DNA from: Pediococcus sp.
Lineage (GTDB): Bacteria > Bacillota > Bacilli > Lactobacillales > Lactobacillaceae
DNA: 5,080 nt
NCBI GenBank assembly: GCA_022712335.1
Contig: JALAGR010000216.1
Coordinates: 1-5,080 of the forward strand
Direction of reading: 5' to 3'
Shown here: piece by piece, positions 1 to 5,080 of the stretch
How positions within the stretch are numbered: position 1 is the stretch's first letter
Layout of the letters: every line of letters begins with the position of its first letter
The notes under the pieces: generated by a model
What the model was told of the DNA's origin: nothing
Database searches by the model: none
The model's input: only the letters and a program-made list of their open reading frames with translations
Program-made: the position numbers and the translations under genes

Positions 1-11
1 CTAAATTTAAT

Positions 12-43
12 AAAAAAGAATCTAAATAAATTTAGATTCTTTT
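12..43 (-). terminator. Intrinsic terminator ending the rny-like / HD / PAP2 operon
   Basis: Positions 14-27 are the exact reverse complement of 30-43, giving a 14-nt arm on each side of a 2-nt centre (about 12 bp are usable once a loop opens). On the minus strand the hairpin is followed by six U residues (A12-A17 on the plus strand), and it begins 10 nt after the PAP2 stop codon. The stem is AT-rich but nearly perfect. The plus-strand side also ends in TTTT, so it might act in both directions, but the gene order makes minus-strand termination the clear role. Confidence 0.9.
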
Positions 44-53
44 AAAATTCAGT

Positions 54-740
54 TTAATGTTGGCGTTGATGACGTCCTCCTGTTGAAGGAGAAACAAAAC
101 TTGCAATCCAGTCATATAACAATTGATAGAGCAATAAAGCTACCCAAAGCCATACAATTCCCAAAGCAACTGCTGTAATTGTGTCAGTTAGGTAATGGGC
201 TCCCATATAGATTCGTGACCACATTACCAATACTTGCCATAAAACCAGGCCTCTAAAAGCCCAGCTACGTGCTGAACCAAATTGCATTGGACGAACAAAG
301 TATAGATAAATGAACGCTAATACCAAGAATGTTTCAAAAGTATGTCCACTAGGCATGCTAAATCCGGTTTCTGGAATAATTTGGTTGATTGTTGGACGTG
401 CACGCTGAACAAACTCTTTTAGTAAGTATGCCACCACTGCTCCGCCAAACATTGTACAAACCACCCAAATTGCATCCACACGCTGACGATCTTTAAACCA
501 TAAATACACTGCAATAATAATTGCGTAGATTAATCCCAGCTTCGTATCTGCAATCATCGTAATTAATCGCATGATTGGTTCAAGAAATGAAAACATGGTT
601 CCTTGAACAATGCTACTAAACAACTGGTCAAAGAATTGCATAAATGTATTTTGCATCTTAGCACCCAGTGCAAGTAAAACAACAATAATCGCTGATACAA
701 TCACATACCCTTTAGGCACATTATCCGTATCTTTTAACAT
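54..740 (-). CDS. PAP2-family membrane phosphatase
   Basis: A 228-residue integral membrane protein of the type 2 phosphatidic acid phosphatase (PAP2) superfamily, whose members remove phosphate from lipid phosphates or pyrophosphates at the membrane. All three signature motifs are present: K-x6-RP at K108 to R115-P116, PSGH at 130-133, and SR-x5-H-x3-D at S175-R176, H182 and D186. H133 and H182 are the expected catalytic pair. Hydrophobic segments lie near residues 11-27, 67-82, 90-107, 135-150, 163-174 and 187-208, consistent with about six helices. The start is supported by an AGGGGGA ribosome binding site (748-754) that overlaps the stop codon of the upstream HD gene, which suggests translational coupling. 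The substrate cannot be read from sequence: undecaprenyl pyrophosphate (BcrC-like), phosphatidylglycerophosphate or phosphatidate are all possible. Family assignment is firm. Confidence 0.92.
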   Translation of the reverse strand: MLKDTDNVPKGYVIVSAIIVVLLALGAKMQNTFMQFFDQLFSSIVQGTMFSFLEPIMRLITMIADTKLGLIYAIIIAVYLWFKDRQRVDAIWVVCTMFGGAVVAYLLKEFVQRARPTINQIIPETGFSMPSGHTFETFLVLAFIYLYFVRPMQFGSARSWAFRGLVLWQVLVMWSRIYMGAHYLTDTITAVALGIVWLWVALLLYQLLYDWIASFVSPSTGGRHQRQH

Positions 741-752
741 TTTAAAATCCCC

Positions 753-1412
753 CTAGTTTTGTTGTTGCCACTCGTTTTTAAACTCGTCTACAAAGTTTTC
801 CATATATTCAGTACGCTTTGCTGCAATCTTCCGTGCTAAAGGTGTATTCATATCATCCTTTAACTTGAAAAGTTTTTCATAAAAATGGTTGATGATAGTT
901 TTGTTATCACGATATTCTTCATGCGTCATTTCTTCGCGTGGTTGCACTTCAGGATTATATAAAATATGTCCGTGGGCGCCTCCATAGTAAAAAGTACGCG
1001 CAATCCCAATCGCACCAATTGCATCTAATCGATCAGCATCTTGGACGATCTGTCCTTCCAGCGACAACTTATATTTATGAACCAAGTTGTCTGAAAATGA
1101 CATATGGGTGATGATATCAAAAATATGGGCAATATCGAAATCTCCAACTTTTAAGCTTCTCAAAAATTGTGCCACTTCGTTTTCAGCTTTTTCTTGATTT
1201 TCAACTAATTTTTCATCAATGACGTCATGCAAATATCCAGCAGCAAAGATTACAAATCGATTTACATTTTCAGTACGATCGTCAACTAGGCGTTTAGTCA
1301 TTTTAACCACCCGCTGAATATGAGCATAATCATGACCTGTCAAATCATCTTGCAACTTCTCTTTCACAAAACGATCAATTTTTTCTAACTGTTCGGCGCT
1401 ATCTTCATTCAT
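753..1412 (-). CDS. YpgQ/YedJ-type HD-domain phosphohydrolase
   Basis: A 219-residue soluble HD-domain protein. The metal-binding pattern is visible: GHDYAH with H31, the HD doublet H62-D63 (YLHDVID), and a later aspartate in QDADRLDAIGAIGIART (D125/D127). That last block, together with GGAHGHILYNP and a C-terminal stretch rich in Lys/Glu, is typical of the B. subtilis YpgQ / E. coli YedJ group. YpgQ is known as a metal-dependent nucleotide pyrophosphohydrolase; the same activity here is inferred. There is no signal peptide or membrane segment, so it should be cytoplasmic. The start codon overlaps the stop of the RNase Y-like gene as ATGA (1409-1412), with a GGAG ribosome binding site about 11 nt upstream, and PAP2 begins 12 nt after its end. 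It is therefore the middle gene of a tight three-gene operon. Confidence 0.88.
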   Translation of the reverse strand: MNEDSAEQLEKIDRFVKEKLQDDLTGHDYAHIQRVVKMTKRLVDDRTENVNRFVIFAAGYLHDVIDEKLVENQEKAENEVAQFLRSLKVGDFDIAHIFDIITHMSFSDNLVHKYKLSLEGQIVQDADRLDAIGAIGIARTFYYGGAHGHILYNPEVQPREEMTHEEYRDNKTIINHFYEKLFKLKDDMNTPLARKIAAKRTEYMENFVDEFKNEWQQQN

Positions 1413-2971
1413 GCTTGTTTTTTCTCCACGTATTCTACAATCTCTAATTTTCTAACAACCGTTACTTTTACTTGACCTGGATAAGTAACGTCTTCTTCAA
1501 TTTGATTTTTGACATTGGTAGCTAAACTATGAATGGTTTCGTCATTGGTCTCTTTAGGTTGAACAATTACCCGTAATTCTCGACCAGCTTGAATTGCATA
1601 ACTTTCCTTAACTTCCGGATGTTTATTAGCAATTCCTTCTAAACTCTTGATTCGTTGTACATAATCTGCGACCGATTCACTTCTAGCACCCTGACGAGCA
1701 CCAGAAATTGCATCAGCTGCTTCAACTAAATCAGCAATTACATATTGAGCTTCAACATCCCCATGATGTGAAGCAATCGTGTTAATGATTACCGGACTTT
1801 CTCTAAATTGAGTAGTTAGTTCGATTCCCAACTCCACGTGGGTAGCCTCAATATCACGGTCGATTGATTTCCCAATATCATGTAGTAATCCTGCCCGACG
1901 TGCAAGTGTGGCGTCTTCACCTAGTTCAACCGCAAAAATTCCTGCTAATTTAGCCGTTTCAATAGAATGTTCCAAAATATTTTGTCCATAACTGGTACGG
2001 AAATGCATCCGACCAATAAATTTAATCAAGTCCGGTGCAACATATTTTAACTTCAATTCGCGAACAGCATCTTCACCATATTTACGGATTTGTTGATCAA
2101 TCACTTTATTAGCTTTATTAACTAATCTTTCGATTGTATCTGGAACAACACGCTTCTCCGTTTTAATCATTTCCATAGTTTCCATTGCGATTGCCCGATG
2201 AACCGGGTCATAGCCATTAAGAATTACTTCTTTTTCTTGGTCATCAATCACAATATCCACACCTGTCAAAGCTTCAATTGCACGAACGTTCTGTCCGGAA
2301 TTTCCGATTAATTTACCTAGATACTCAGCATTTTCCGCAATAAAGCTACGATGATTTTCCGCTTGGACACTTTGAACATCACTGTGTTCCATTGCCAAAG
2401 CAATCAAATCTTCTGCTTCCCGCTCACAAGAGCTTTCCAATTCTGTCTGAGCATTATTGACAAATTCGTCCCTAGAACGCTTGACATCCTGCTCCGTTTC
2501 TTTAAGAACCAATTCTGAAGCCTGTTGTTCTTTTAAATTGGAAACTTCTTGCAATTTATTCCAACGCTCAGCAATTAAATTCTTAGCGTCGCTTAGGGTC
2601 GTCCGTACATTTTCACGTTCTTGTTGCAGATTTTGTCGTTTTTTTGCCAACGCATCTGCTCGATTAGATAAAATTTCTTTTTTCTGATTTAACATATTCA
2701 TTCGCTGCTCAATCCACGCCTCTTTACGCTGGTTGTCATGCAAATCATCTGCTAACTCTTGCTCAATTGTTTCCTGATATTGTTGTGTTTCTCGTGTACT
2801 CTGTTTTTCGTATTCAGCTACTTCATTTTTAGTTTTTTGTTGTTCATGTTCAATAATTTTTTCTGCCGCATCGCGGGCTTGCGCTAATGCTTCATTATGC
2901 TTTTTAGCTCGGAATCCGTATCCAGCTCCGATCGCAATCAATAGCAAAACGACGATCAAAATCGTTGCCAT
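1409..2971 (-). CDS. RNase Y-like KH/HD-domain protein, probable paralogue of rny
   Basis: A 520-residue protein with the full RNase Y architecture and length. Residues 4-19 form a hydrophobic N-terminal anchor, and about 22-200 form a long charged coiled coil rich in Glu, Gln and Lys. A KH domain spans about 215-270 and an HD domain about 330-425, followed by the family's C-terminal region ending near KVTVVRKLEIVEY. HD residues are intact: H335, H364-D365 in GLLHDIGK, H402-H403 in SHHGD, and D420 in EAADAIS. RNase Y is a membrane-attached endoribonuclease that starts mRNA decay. Several normally invariant stretches differ: the KH loop reads IGNSGQNVR where the housekeeping enzyme has IGREGRNIR, and ISGARQGARSE replaces LSAARPGARSE. 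It is also not next to recA or cinA, the usual lactobacillar context. I therefore favour a second, diverged copy. The start has a strong AAGGGGG ribosome binding site 7 nt upstream. Confidence 0.88.
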   Translation of the reverse strand: MATILIVVLLLIAIGAGYGFRAKKHNEALAQARDAAEKIIEHEQQKTKNEVAEYEKQSTRETQQYQETIEQELADDLHDNQRKEAWIEQRMNMLNQKKEILSNRADALAKKRQNLQQERENVRTTLSDAKNLIAERWNKLQEVSNLKEQQASELVLKETEQDVKRSRDEFVNNAQTELESSCEREAEDLIALAMEHSDVQSVQAENHRSFIAENAEYLGKLIGNSGQNVRAIEALTGVDIVIDDQEKEVILNGYDPVHRAIAMETMEMIKTEKRVVPDTIERLVNKANKVIDQQIRKYGEDAVRELKLKYVAPDLIKFIGRMHFRTSYGQNILEHSIETAKLAGIFAVELGEDATLARRAGLLHDIGKSIDRDIEATHVELGIELTTQFRESPVIINTIASHHGDVEAQYVIADLVEAADAISGARQGARSESVADYVQRIKSLEGIANKHPEVKESYAIQAGRELRVIVQPKETNDETIHSLATNVKNQIEEDVTYPGQVKVTVVRKLEIVEYVEKKQA

Positions 2972-3003
2972 CGCGTCGCCCCCTTCTTTTTTAGTCGAAA
3001 TTA

Positions 3004-3009
3004 ATTATA
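3004..3009 (-). promoter_or_regulatory. Probable -10 box of the rny-like operon
   Basis: The minus strand reads TATAAT here, between the terminator of the upstream unit and the RNase Y-like start codon at 2971. Transcription would begin near 2997 and give a short leader of about 26 nt containing the AAGGGGG ribosome binding site. No good TTGACA match lies 16-18 nt upstream, only T-rich sequence, so the -35 element is weak or unrecognised. Confidence 0.55.
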
Positions 3010-3038
3010 TCATAAAAATATATTCAAAAAATCTCCAC

Positions 3039-3098
3039 AAAAAAAGAGCTTTTAGAAGCAAAATCGCGTTAGCTAACGTACTTCTAAACCACTCTTTT
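3039..3098 (-). terminator. Intrinsic terminator after the acidic-protein gene, with a palindromic tip
   Basis: A long imperfect hairpin. Positions 3042-3048 (AAAAGAG) pair with 3092-3098 (CTCTTTT). After a small internal loop, 3051-3058 (TTTAGAAG) pair with 3081-3088 (CTTCTAAA). The tip contains a perfect 12-nt palindrome, CGTTAGCTAACG, at 3067-3078. On the minus strand the structure ends in a run of seven U residues (A3039-A3045 on the plus strand), starting 12 nt beyond the stop codon of the acidic-protein gene. It should separate the RluA/acidic-protein unit from the rny-like operon. A T-run at 3107-3112 on the plus side is further from the stem, so plus-strand termination is less likely. 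Confidence 0.85.
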
Positions 3099-3110
3099 AG
3101 TACAAATTTT

Positions 3111-3524
3111 TTATTGTTCAACCATGCGCCAAACACCTTCGCCGGCTTTTTCCATATCACTAACAAAACTCAACACCATTTTAGCGCGGTCAGGATCTTG
3201 TTCAAACAGTTTGTTCAAACCTTCGCCAGTCGTCATCGGAGTTCCCAAATTAAATTGTCCATCACCCATGTCAGCTTCAGAAAAAGCAAGAACCCAATCG
3301 CCAGTGTCGATTGCTGTATATAGGAAGAATAGCGCATATTCTTCGCTTAAATAGGCCGGAACTGCCCAAACATTTTCCCCAACTTCTTGAGTTGTATTAC
3401 CCATAAAATTGTATTCTGAAGCGTTGCTAGCATTCACTTCGTGGTTCATTTGCATTAACATTGCGTTAAATTCGGGTTCACCCAACGTCATTTCTACGTC
3501 TTCAAATTCATTTTCTTGTGTCAT
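3111..3524 (-). CDS. Hypothetical, very acidic 137-residue protein
   Basis: I do not recognise a family. The protein has 137 residues, about 26 Asp/Glu against only 5 Lys/Arg, eleven Met and no Cys, so it should be strongly negatively charged. There is no signal peptide or convincing membrane helix. The N-terminal 35 residues are acidic and Met/Asn-rich and may be flexible. Residues about 50-90 (VWAVPAYLSEEYALFFLY, then DWVLAFSEADMGDGQF) look like a folded beta-rich core, and the C-terminus (about 100-137) looks helical. The pattern loosely recalls SseB N-terminal-type domains, but I see no diagnostic motif. It is likely real: it has an AGGAGAA ribosome binding site about 5 nt before ATG, begins 30 nt after the pseudouridine synthase stop, and is followed at once by a terminator. 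It is thus the second gene of a two-gene unit. Confidence 0.8.
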   Translation of the reverse strand: MTQENEFEDVEMTLGEPEFNAMLMQMNHEVNASNASEYNFMGNTTQEVGENVWAVPAYLSEEYALFFLYTAIDTGDWVLAFSEADMGDGQFNLGTPMTTGEGLNKLFEQDPDRAKMVLSFVSDMEKAGEGVWRMVEQ

Positions 3525-3554
3525 TGTGTTCTCCTATCTGAAGATGTAGTGATT

Positions 3555-4439
3555 CTACTCTTCCATTCCAATTTTTTTCAAGTCATCTGGTAATTCTGCT
3601 GTAAAACTAATTTTTTCATCAATAAATGGATCAAAGAAGCGAATTGATGAGGCATGGAGTGCTTGGCGTTCAACGCCGCGGTCCATTGGTCCACCATATA
3701 ATTCATCCCCCACCAAAGGATGTCCTGCATTCGCAAAATGCACTCGAATTTGATGAGTTCTTCCAGTTTTCAAGTGAATTTGTACAAGGGTTTGATTCTC
3801 AAACCGTTTGAGTACCTTAAAACTAGTCGTGGCATTTTGACCGTCTTCTTGTACTTCACGGTGAATTCCATCGGCAGCCAAGCCAAGCGGCTGGTTAAAG
3901 GTTCCTTTTTCAGCTTGAACAAGTCCATCAACCATCGCCAAGTAAATCTTTTTAATTTTATGGTGAGCTACTTGTTCGCTTAACAAACTATTCGAAACTT
4001 GATGACGAGCCACCAAAGTTACTCCACTTGTAAACCGATCTAACCGTGTCACTAAATGTGGCATCATATTTTTTGATTCGATAGCTTGCCAATGGCCTTT
4101 AATACGATTAACTAAAGTATCTTCACGATTACTAGGTCCTGGAACAGCTGTTAGACCTGCTGGCTTATTAACCACTAACCAATTCTTATCTTCAAAAATG
4201 ATATCTAACGGGCCATCACTAATAGCAACATTTTCATCTTGTTCTTCGTCGGGTAATTCGATCCAAATCGATTCAAACGGCATTAGTTTATCGTTAAACT
4301 CTACATCATGCTCGTTTTCATCAATCAATCGACCTTCATTTTGGATTCTTTGCATCAATCTCTGACTCATCCCTGATCTTTGCAAAACTTTTTTCGCTCT
4401 AATAATTTCTTCTAAGTTATTTTTAAATTGGTATCGCAT
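3555..4439 (-). CDS. RluA-family 23S rRNA/tRNA-type pseudouridine synthase
   Basis: With the start chosen here this is a 294-residue enzyme that converts uridine to pseudouridine in structured RNA. Core motifs, numbered from this start: NKPAG at 91-95; RLDRFTSG beginning at R132, with D134 the expected catalytic aspartate; and GRTHQIRVH at 226-234. The last is followed by HPLVGDELYGG and ALHASSIRFFDP, as in RluC/RluD proteins. Residues about 5-60 resemble a diverged S4-like RNA-binding domain. The residue before RLD is Thr where many members have His (HRLD). An in-frame ATG at 4452-4454 would add five residues but has no ribosome binding site. The ATG at 4437-4439 has GGAG five nt upstream, inside that extension, so I prefer it. 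The target uridine (RluD-like or one of the B. subtilis YlyB/YhcT/YjbO group) cannot be assigned. Confidence 0.93.
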   Translation of the reverse strand: MRYQFKNNLEEIIRAKKVLQRSGMSQRLMQRIQNEGRLIDENEHDVEFNDKLMPFESIWIELPDEEQDENVAISDGPLDIIFEDKNWLVVNKPAGLTAVPGPSNREDTLVNRIKGHWQAIESKNMMPHLVTRLDRFTSGVTLVARHQVSNSLLSEQVAHHKIKKIYLAMVDGLVQAEKGTFNQPLGLAADGIHREVQEDGQNATTSFKVLKRFENQTLVQIHLKTGRTHQIRVHFANAGHPLVGDELYGGPMDRGVERQALHASSIRFFDPFIDEKISFTAELPDDLKKIGMEE

Positions 4440-4470
4440 ACGTACTCCATTCATCTGGCAAAGTTATTAC

Positions 4471-4513
4471 ATCGTTAATGCCATTATATACGATTTTTAC
4501 CTTAATTAACGAT
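4471..4513. repeat. 9-bp inverted repeat flanking the rluA-type -10 box
   Basis: ATCGTTAAT at 4471-4479 is the exact reverse complement of ATTAACGAT at 4505-4513. The 25-nt gap contains the TATAAT box of the divergent minus-strand gene. The arm centres are 34 bp apart, roughly three helical turns, which would suit a DNA-binding dimer or a looped pair of sites. The repeat is AT-rich and chance cannot be excluded. No known operator consensus is recognised. Confidence 0.4.
4483..4488 (-). promoter_or_regulatory. Probable -10 box for the pseudouridine synthase unit
   Basis: The minus strand reads TATAAT here, about 44 nt upstream of the preferred start codon, giving a predicted leader of about 35-40 nt. 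The -35 region is poor (GTTAAT-like sequence at a 16-nt spacing). The box lies between the arms of a 9-bp inverted repeat (4471-4479 and 4505-4513), which could be an operator. Confidence 0.5.
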
Positions 4514-4544
4514 TTCCTTTTCTTTATTTTTATTTGAACTTGGT

Positions 4545-4550
4545 TATAAT
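4545..4550 (+). promoter_or_regulatory. -10 box of the folT promoter
   Basis: A perfect TATAAT lies about 14 nt upstream of the first paired base of the THF riboswitch, so transcription should start around 4557 and include the whole aptamer. The -35 position holds only a weak TTTATT (4523-4528, 16-nt spacing). Confidence 0.7.
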
Positions 4551-4563
4551 GAATTTAGCTCTA

Positions 4564-4663
4564 TCAATGGAGTAGGAATCAATGCGTTAAGTGTCAGCAA
4601 GACGGAGAGTTGCTTGTTGAACGAATGCTTGTCAGCGATGTTGGTTCCGCATCTCGCCGTTGA
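4564..4663 (+). ncRNA. Tetrahydrofolate (THF) riboswitch, folT leader
   Basis: The conserved THF aptamer can be folded by eye. P1 pairs 4564-4570 (TCAATGG) with 4657-4663 (CCGTTGA). P2 pairs 4575-4581 (GGAATCA) with 4642-4648 (TGGTTCC). The conserved GCGTTAAGTG junction is at 4584-4593. P3 pairs 4595-4601 (CAGCAAG) with 4613-4619 (CTTGTTG), leaving an 11-nt loop. ACGAA follows at 4621-4625, then a small hairpin at 4626-4637. The long-range pseudoknot between loop 3 (GAGA, 4605-4608) and the P2-P1 junction (TCTC, 4652-4655) is also possible. This class binds reduced folates and turns down folate uptake or synthesis genes, which fits the downstream folate transporter. Sequence and context agree, so the call is strong. 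Confidence 0.93.
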
Positions 4664-4731
4664 ATTGGGAAGTTTTTTCATGCTATTTCCTTTTCACTAA
4701 AGCGGCCAATCAAGGAATTGGAGGGATTTGC
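4662..4731 (+). promoter_or_regulatory. Expression platform and folT ribosome binding site
   Basis: The folT ribosome binding site GGAGGG (4720-4725) lies 6 nt before the ATG. The first two G of that site belong to ATTGG (4717-4721), which can pair with CCAAT (4706-4710) around a 6-nt loop and partly hide it. A second copy of GAATTGG at 4662-4668, touching the 3' strand of P1, offers the same CCAAT an alternative partner. A T6 run at 4673-4678 has no strong GC-rich stem before it. I therefore favour control of translation over termination, with moderate confidence. Confidence 0.5.
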
Positions 4732-5080
4732 ATGAAGAATTTTTTTAGTATCAAGAATGTTTTTTCTGTGCGAAACCTAACCATTATGGCTTTGTTGGCA
4801 GCATTAGATGTCGTGTTGGCTCGTTATACAACCATTCATCTAACGCCACAATTCACTTTGGTTAGTTTCGAATATATACCAGCGGCCGTCGTATCGGCGC
4901 TGTTTGGCCCCTGGGCCGGGATTATTTTTGGCTTAGTCAGTGACACCGTTGGCTATTTCGCTAATCCTGTTGGACCCTATTTACCGGTCTGGGCAATTAG
5001 TGCCATGGTCGGCAATCTAATCCAATCAATTTTTCTATATCAAGGAAAATTCGACTGGTGGCGCATTATTTTAGCCCGCA
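4732..5080 (+). CDS. folT: Folate ECF transporter S component FolT (5' part, cut by window end)
   Basis: The first 116 codons of an open frame that runs off the window without a stop. The product begins MKNFFSIKNVFSVRNLTIMA and is a hydrophobic multi-helix protein. After a short basic N-terminus, a helix (about 16-30) leads to ARYTTIHLTPQFTLVSFEYIPA, then a glycine-rich membrane region (SALFGPWAGIIFGLVSDTVGYF) and a further helix with PYLPVWAISAMVGNLIQ. This arrangement is typical of folate-family ECF S components, usually about 170-180 residues, so roughly a third is missing. FolT binds folate outside the membrane and works with the shared EcfT-EcfAA' energising module, which is not in this window. 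The THF riboswitch directly upstream strongly supports folate as the substrate. A GGAGGG ribosome binding site 6 nt upstream fixes the start. It is transcribed divergently from the pseudouridine synthase gene. Confidence 0.92.
   Translation, partial: MKNFFSIKNVFSVRNLTIMALLAALDVVLARYTTIHLTPQFTLVSFEYIPAAVVSALFGPWAGIIFGLVSDTVGYFANPVGPYLPVWAISAMVGNLIQSIFLYQGKFDWWRIILAR

Noticed and set aside
1..10. Palindrome TAAATTTA at the window edge
   Set aside because: It is short, AT-rich and partly repeats the adjacent terminator sequence; no separate function can be supported.
2457..2687. Plus-strand open frame opposite the RNase Y-like coiled coil
   Set aside because: It lies wholly inside a well-supported gene; its Ser/Cys/Phe-rich product is what the antisense of Glu/Lys/Gln codons gives, and it has no ribosome binding site.
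3114..3354. Two overlapping plus-strand open frames opposite the acidic-protein gene
   Set aside because: Neither has a ribosome binding site or recognisable domain, and the minus-strand frame has a good start, operon position and terminator.
3626..3983. Plus-strand open frames opposite the pseudouridine synthase gene
   Set aside because: They are antisense shadows of a gene with conserved catalytic motifs on the minus strand.
4625..4663. 12-codon open frame within the folT leader, a possible leader peptide
   Set aside because: It has no ribosome binding site and lies in conserved, base-paired parts of the THF aptamer, which explain the sequence better.
4667..4690. Possible GGGAA/TTTCC hairpin or T6-based terminator in the folT leader
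   Set aside because: The stem is only 5 bp with a G-U pair and its loop contains the T-run; no GC-rich stem directly precedes T6, so termination is not supported.
1..5080. CRISPR arrays, insertion sequences, tRNA or rRNA genes, phage or defence genes
   Set aside because: No regularly spaced repeats, transposase motifs, terminal repeats with target duplications or tRNA-like cloverleaf signals were seen on either strand.

Overview
The window looks like chromosomal DNA from a low-GC Gram-positive bacterium, most likely a member of the Lactobacillales and probably Lactobacillaceae. The reasons are AT-rich intergenic DNA, strong AGGAGG-type ribosome binding sites, U-tailed intrinsic terminators, an RNase Y-type protein, a YpgQ-type HD hydrolase, and a tetrahydrofolate (THF) riboswitch in front of a folate ECF-transporter S component. 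I cannot name the species from sequence alone.

Layout: five genes lie on the minus strand and one partial gene lies on the plus strand. Read in the direction of transcription from about 4480 down to 1, the minus strand carries two units. Unit 1 is an RluA-family pseudouridine synthase (3555-4439), then a very acidic protein of unknown function (3111-3524), then a strong hairpin terminator (3039-3098). Unit 2 has its own TATAAT box (3004-3009) and encodes an RNase Y-like membrane-anchored protein with KH and HD domains (1409-2971). A YpgQ/YedJ-type HD phosphohydrolase follows (753-1412, 4-nt ATGA overlap), then a PAP2-type membrane phosphatase (54-740, with its ribosome binding site overlapping the previous stop codon). 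The unit ends in a near-perfect hairpin terminator (12-43).

On the plus strand, a TATAAT box (4545-4550) precedes a complete THF riboswitch (4564-4663). After about 70 nt of leader comes folT (4732 to beyond the window end), which shares its upstream region with the divergent pseudouridine synthase gene. A 9-bp inverted repeat (4471-4479 / 4505-4513) flanks the -10 box of the pseudouridine synthase promoter.

Nothing here is an exotic defence or mobile system. The points most worth a second look are these: the RNase Y-like protein looks like a divergent paralogue rather than the housekeeping enzyme, because its KH loop is GNSG and it sits in an unusual operon with another HD hydrolase; the acidic orphan protein is linked to RluA; the riboswitch has a lineage-specific pseudoknot pairing and a repeated GAATTGG element that could work as its translational switch; and the divergent promoter region carries an inverted repeat.
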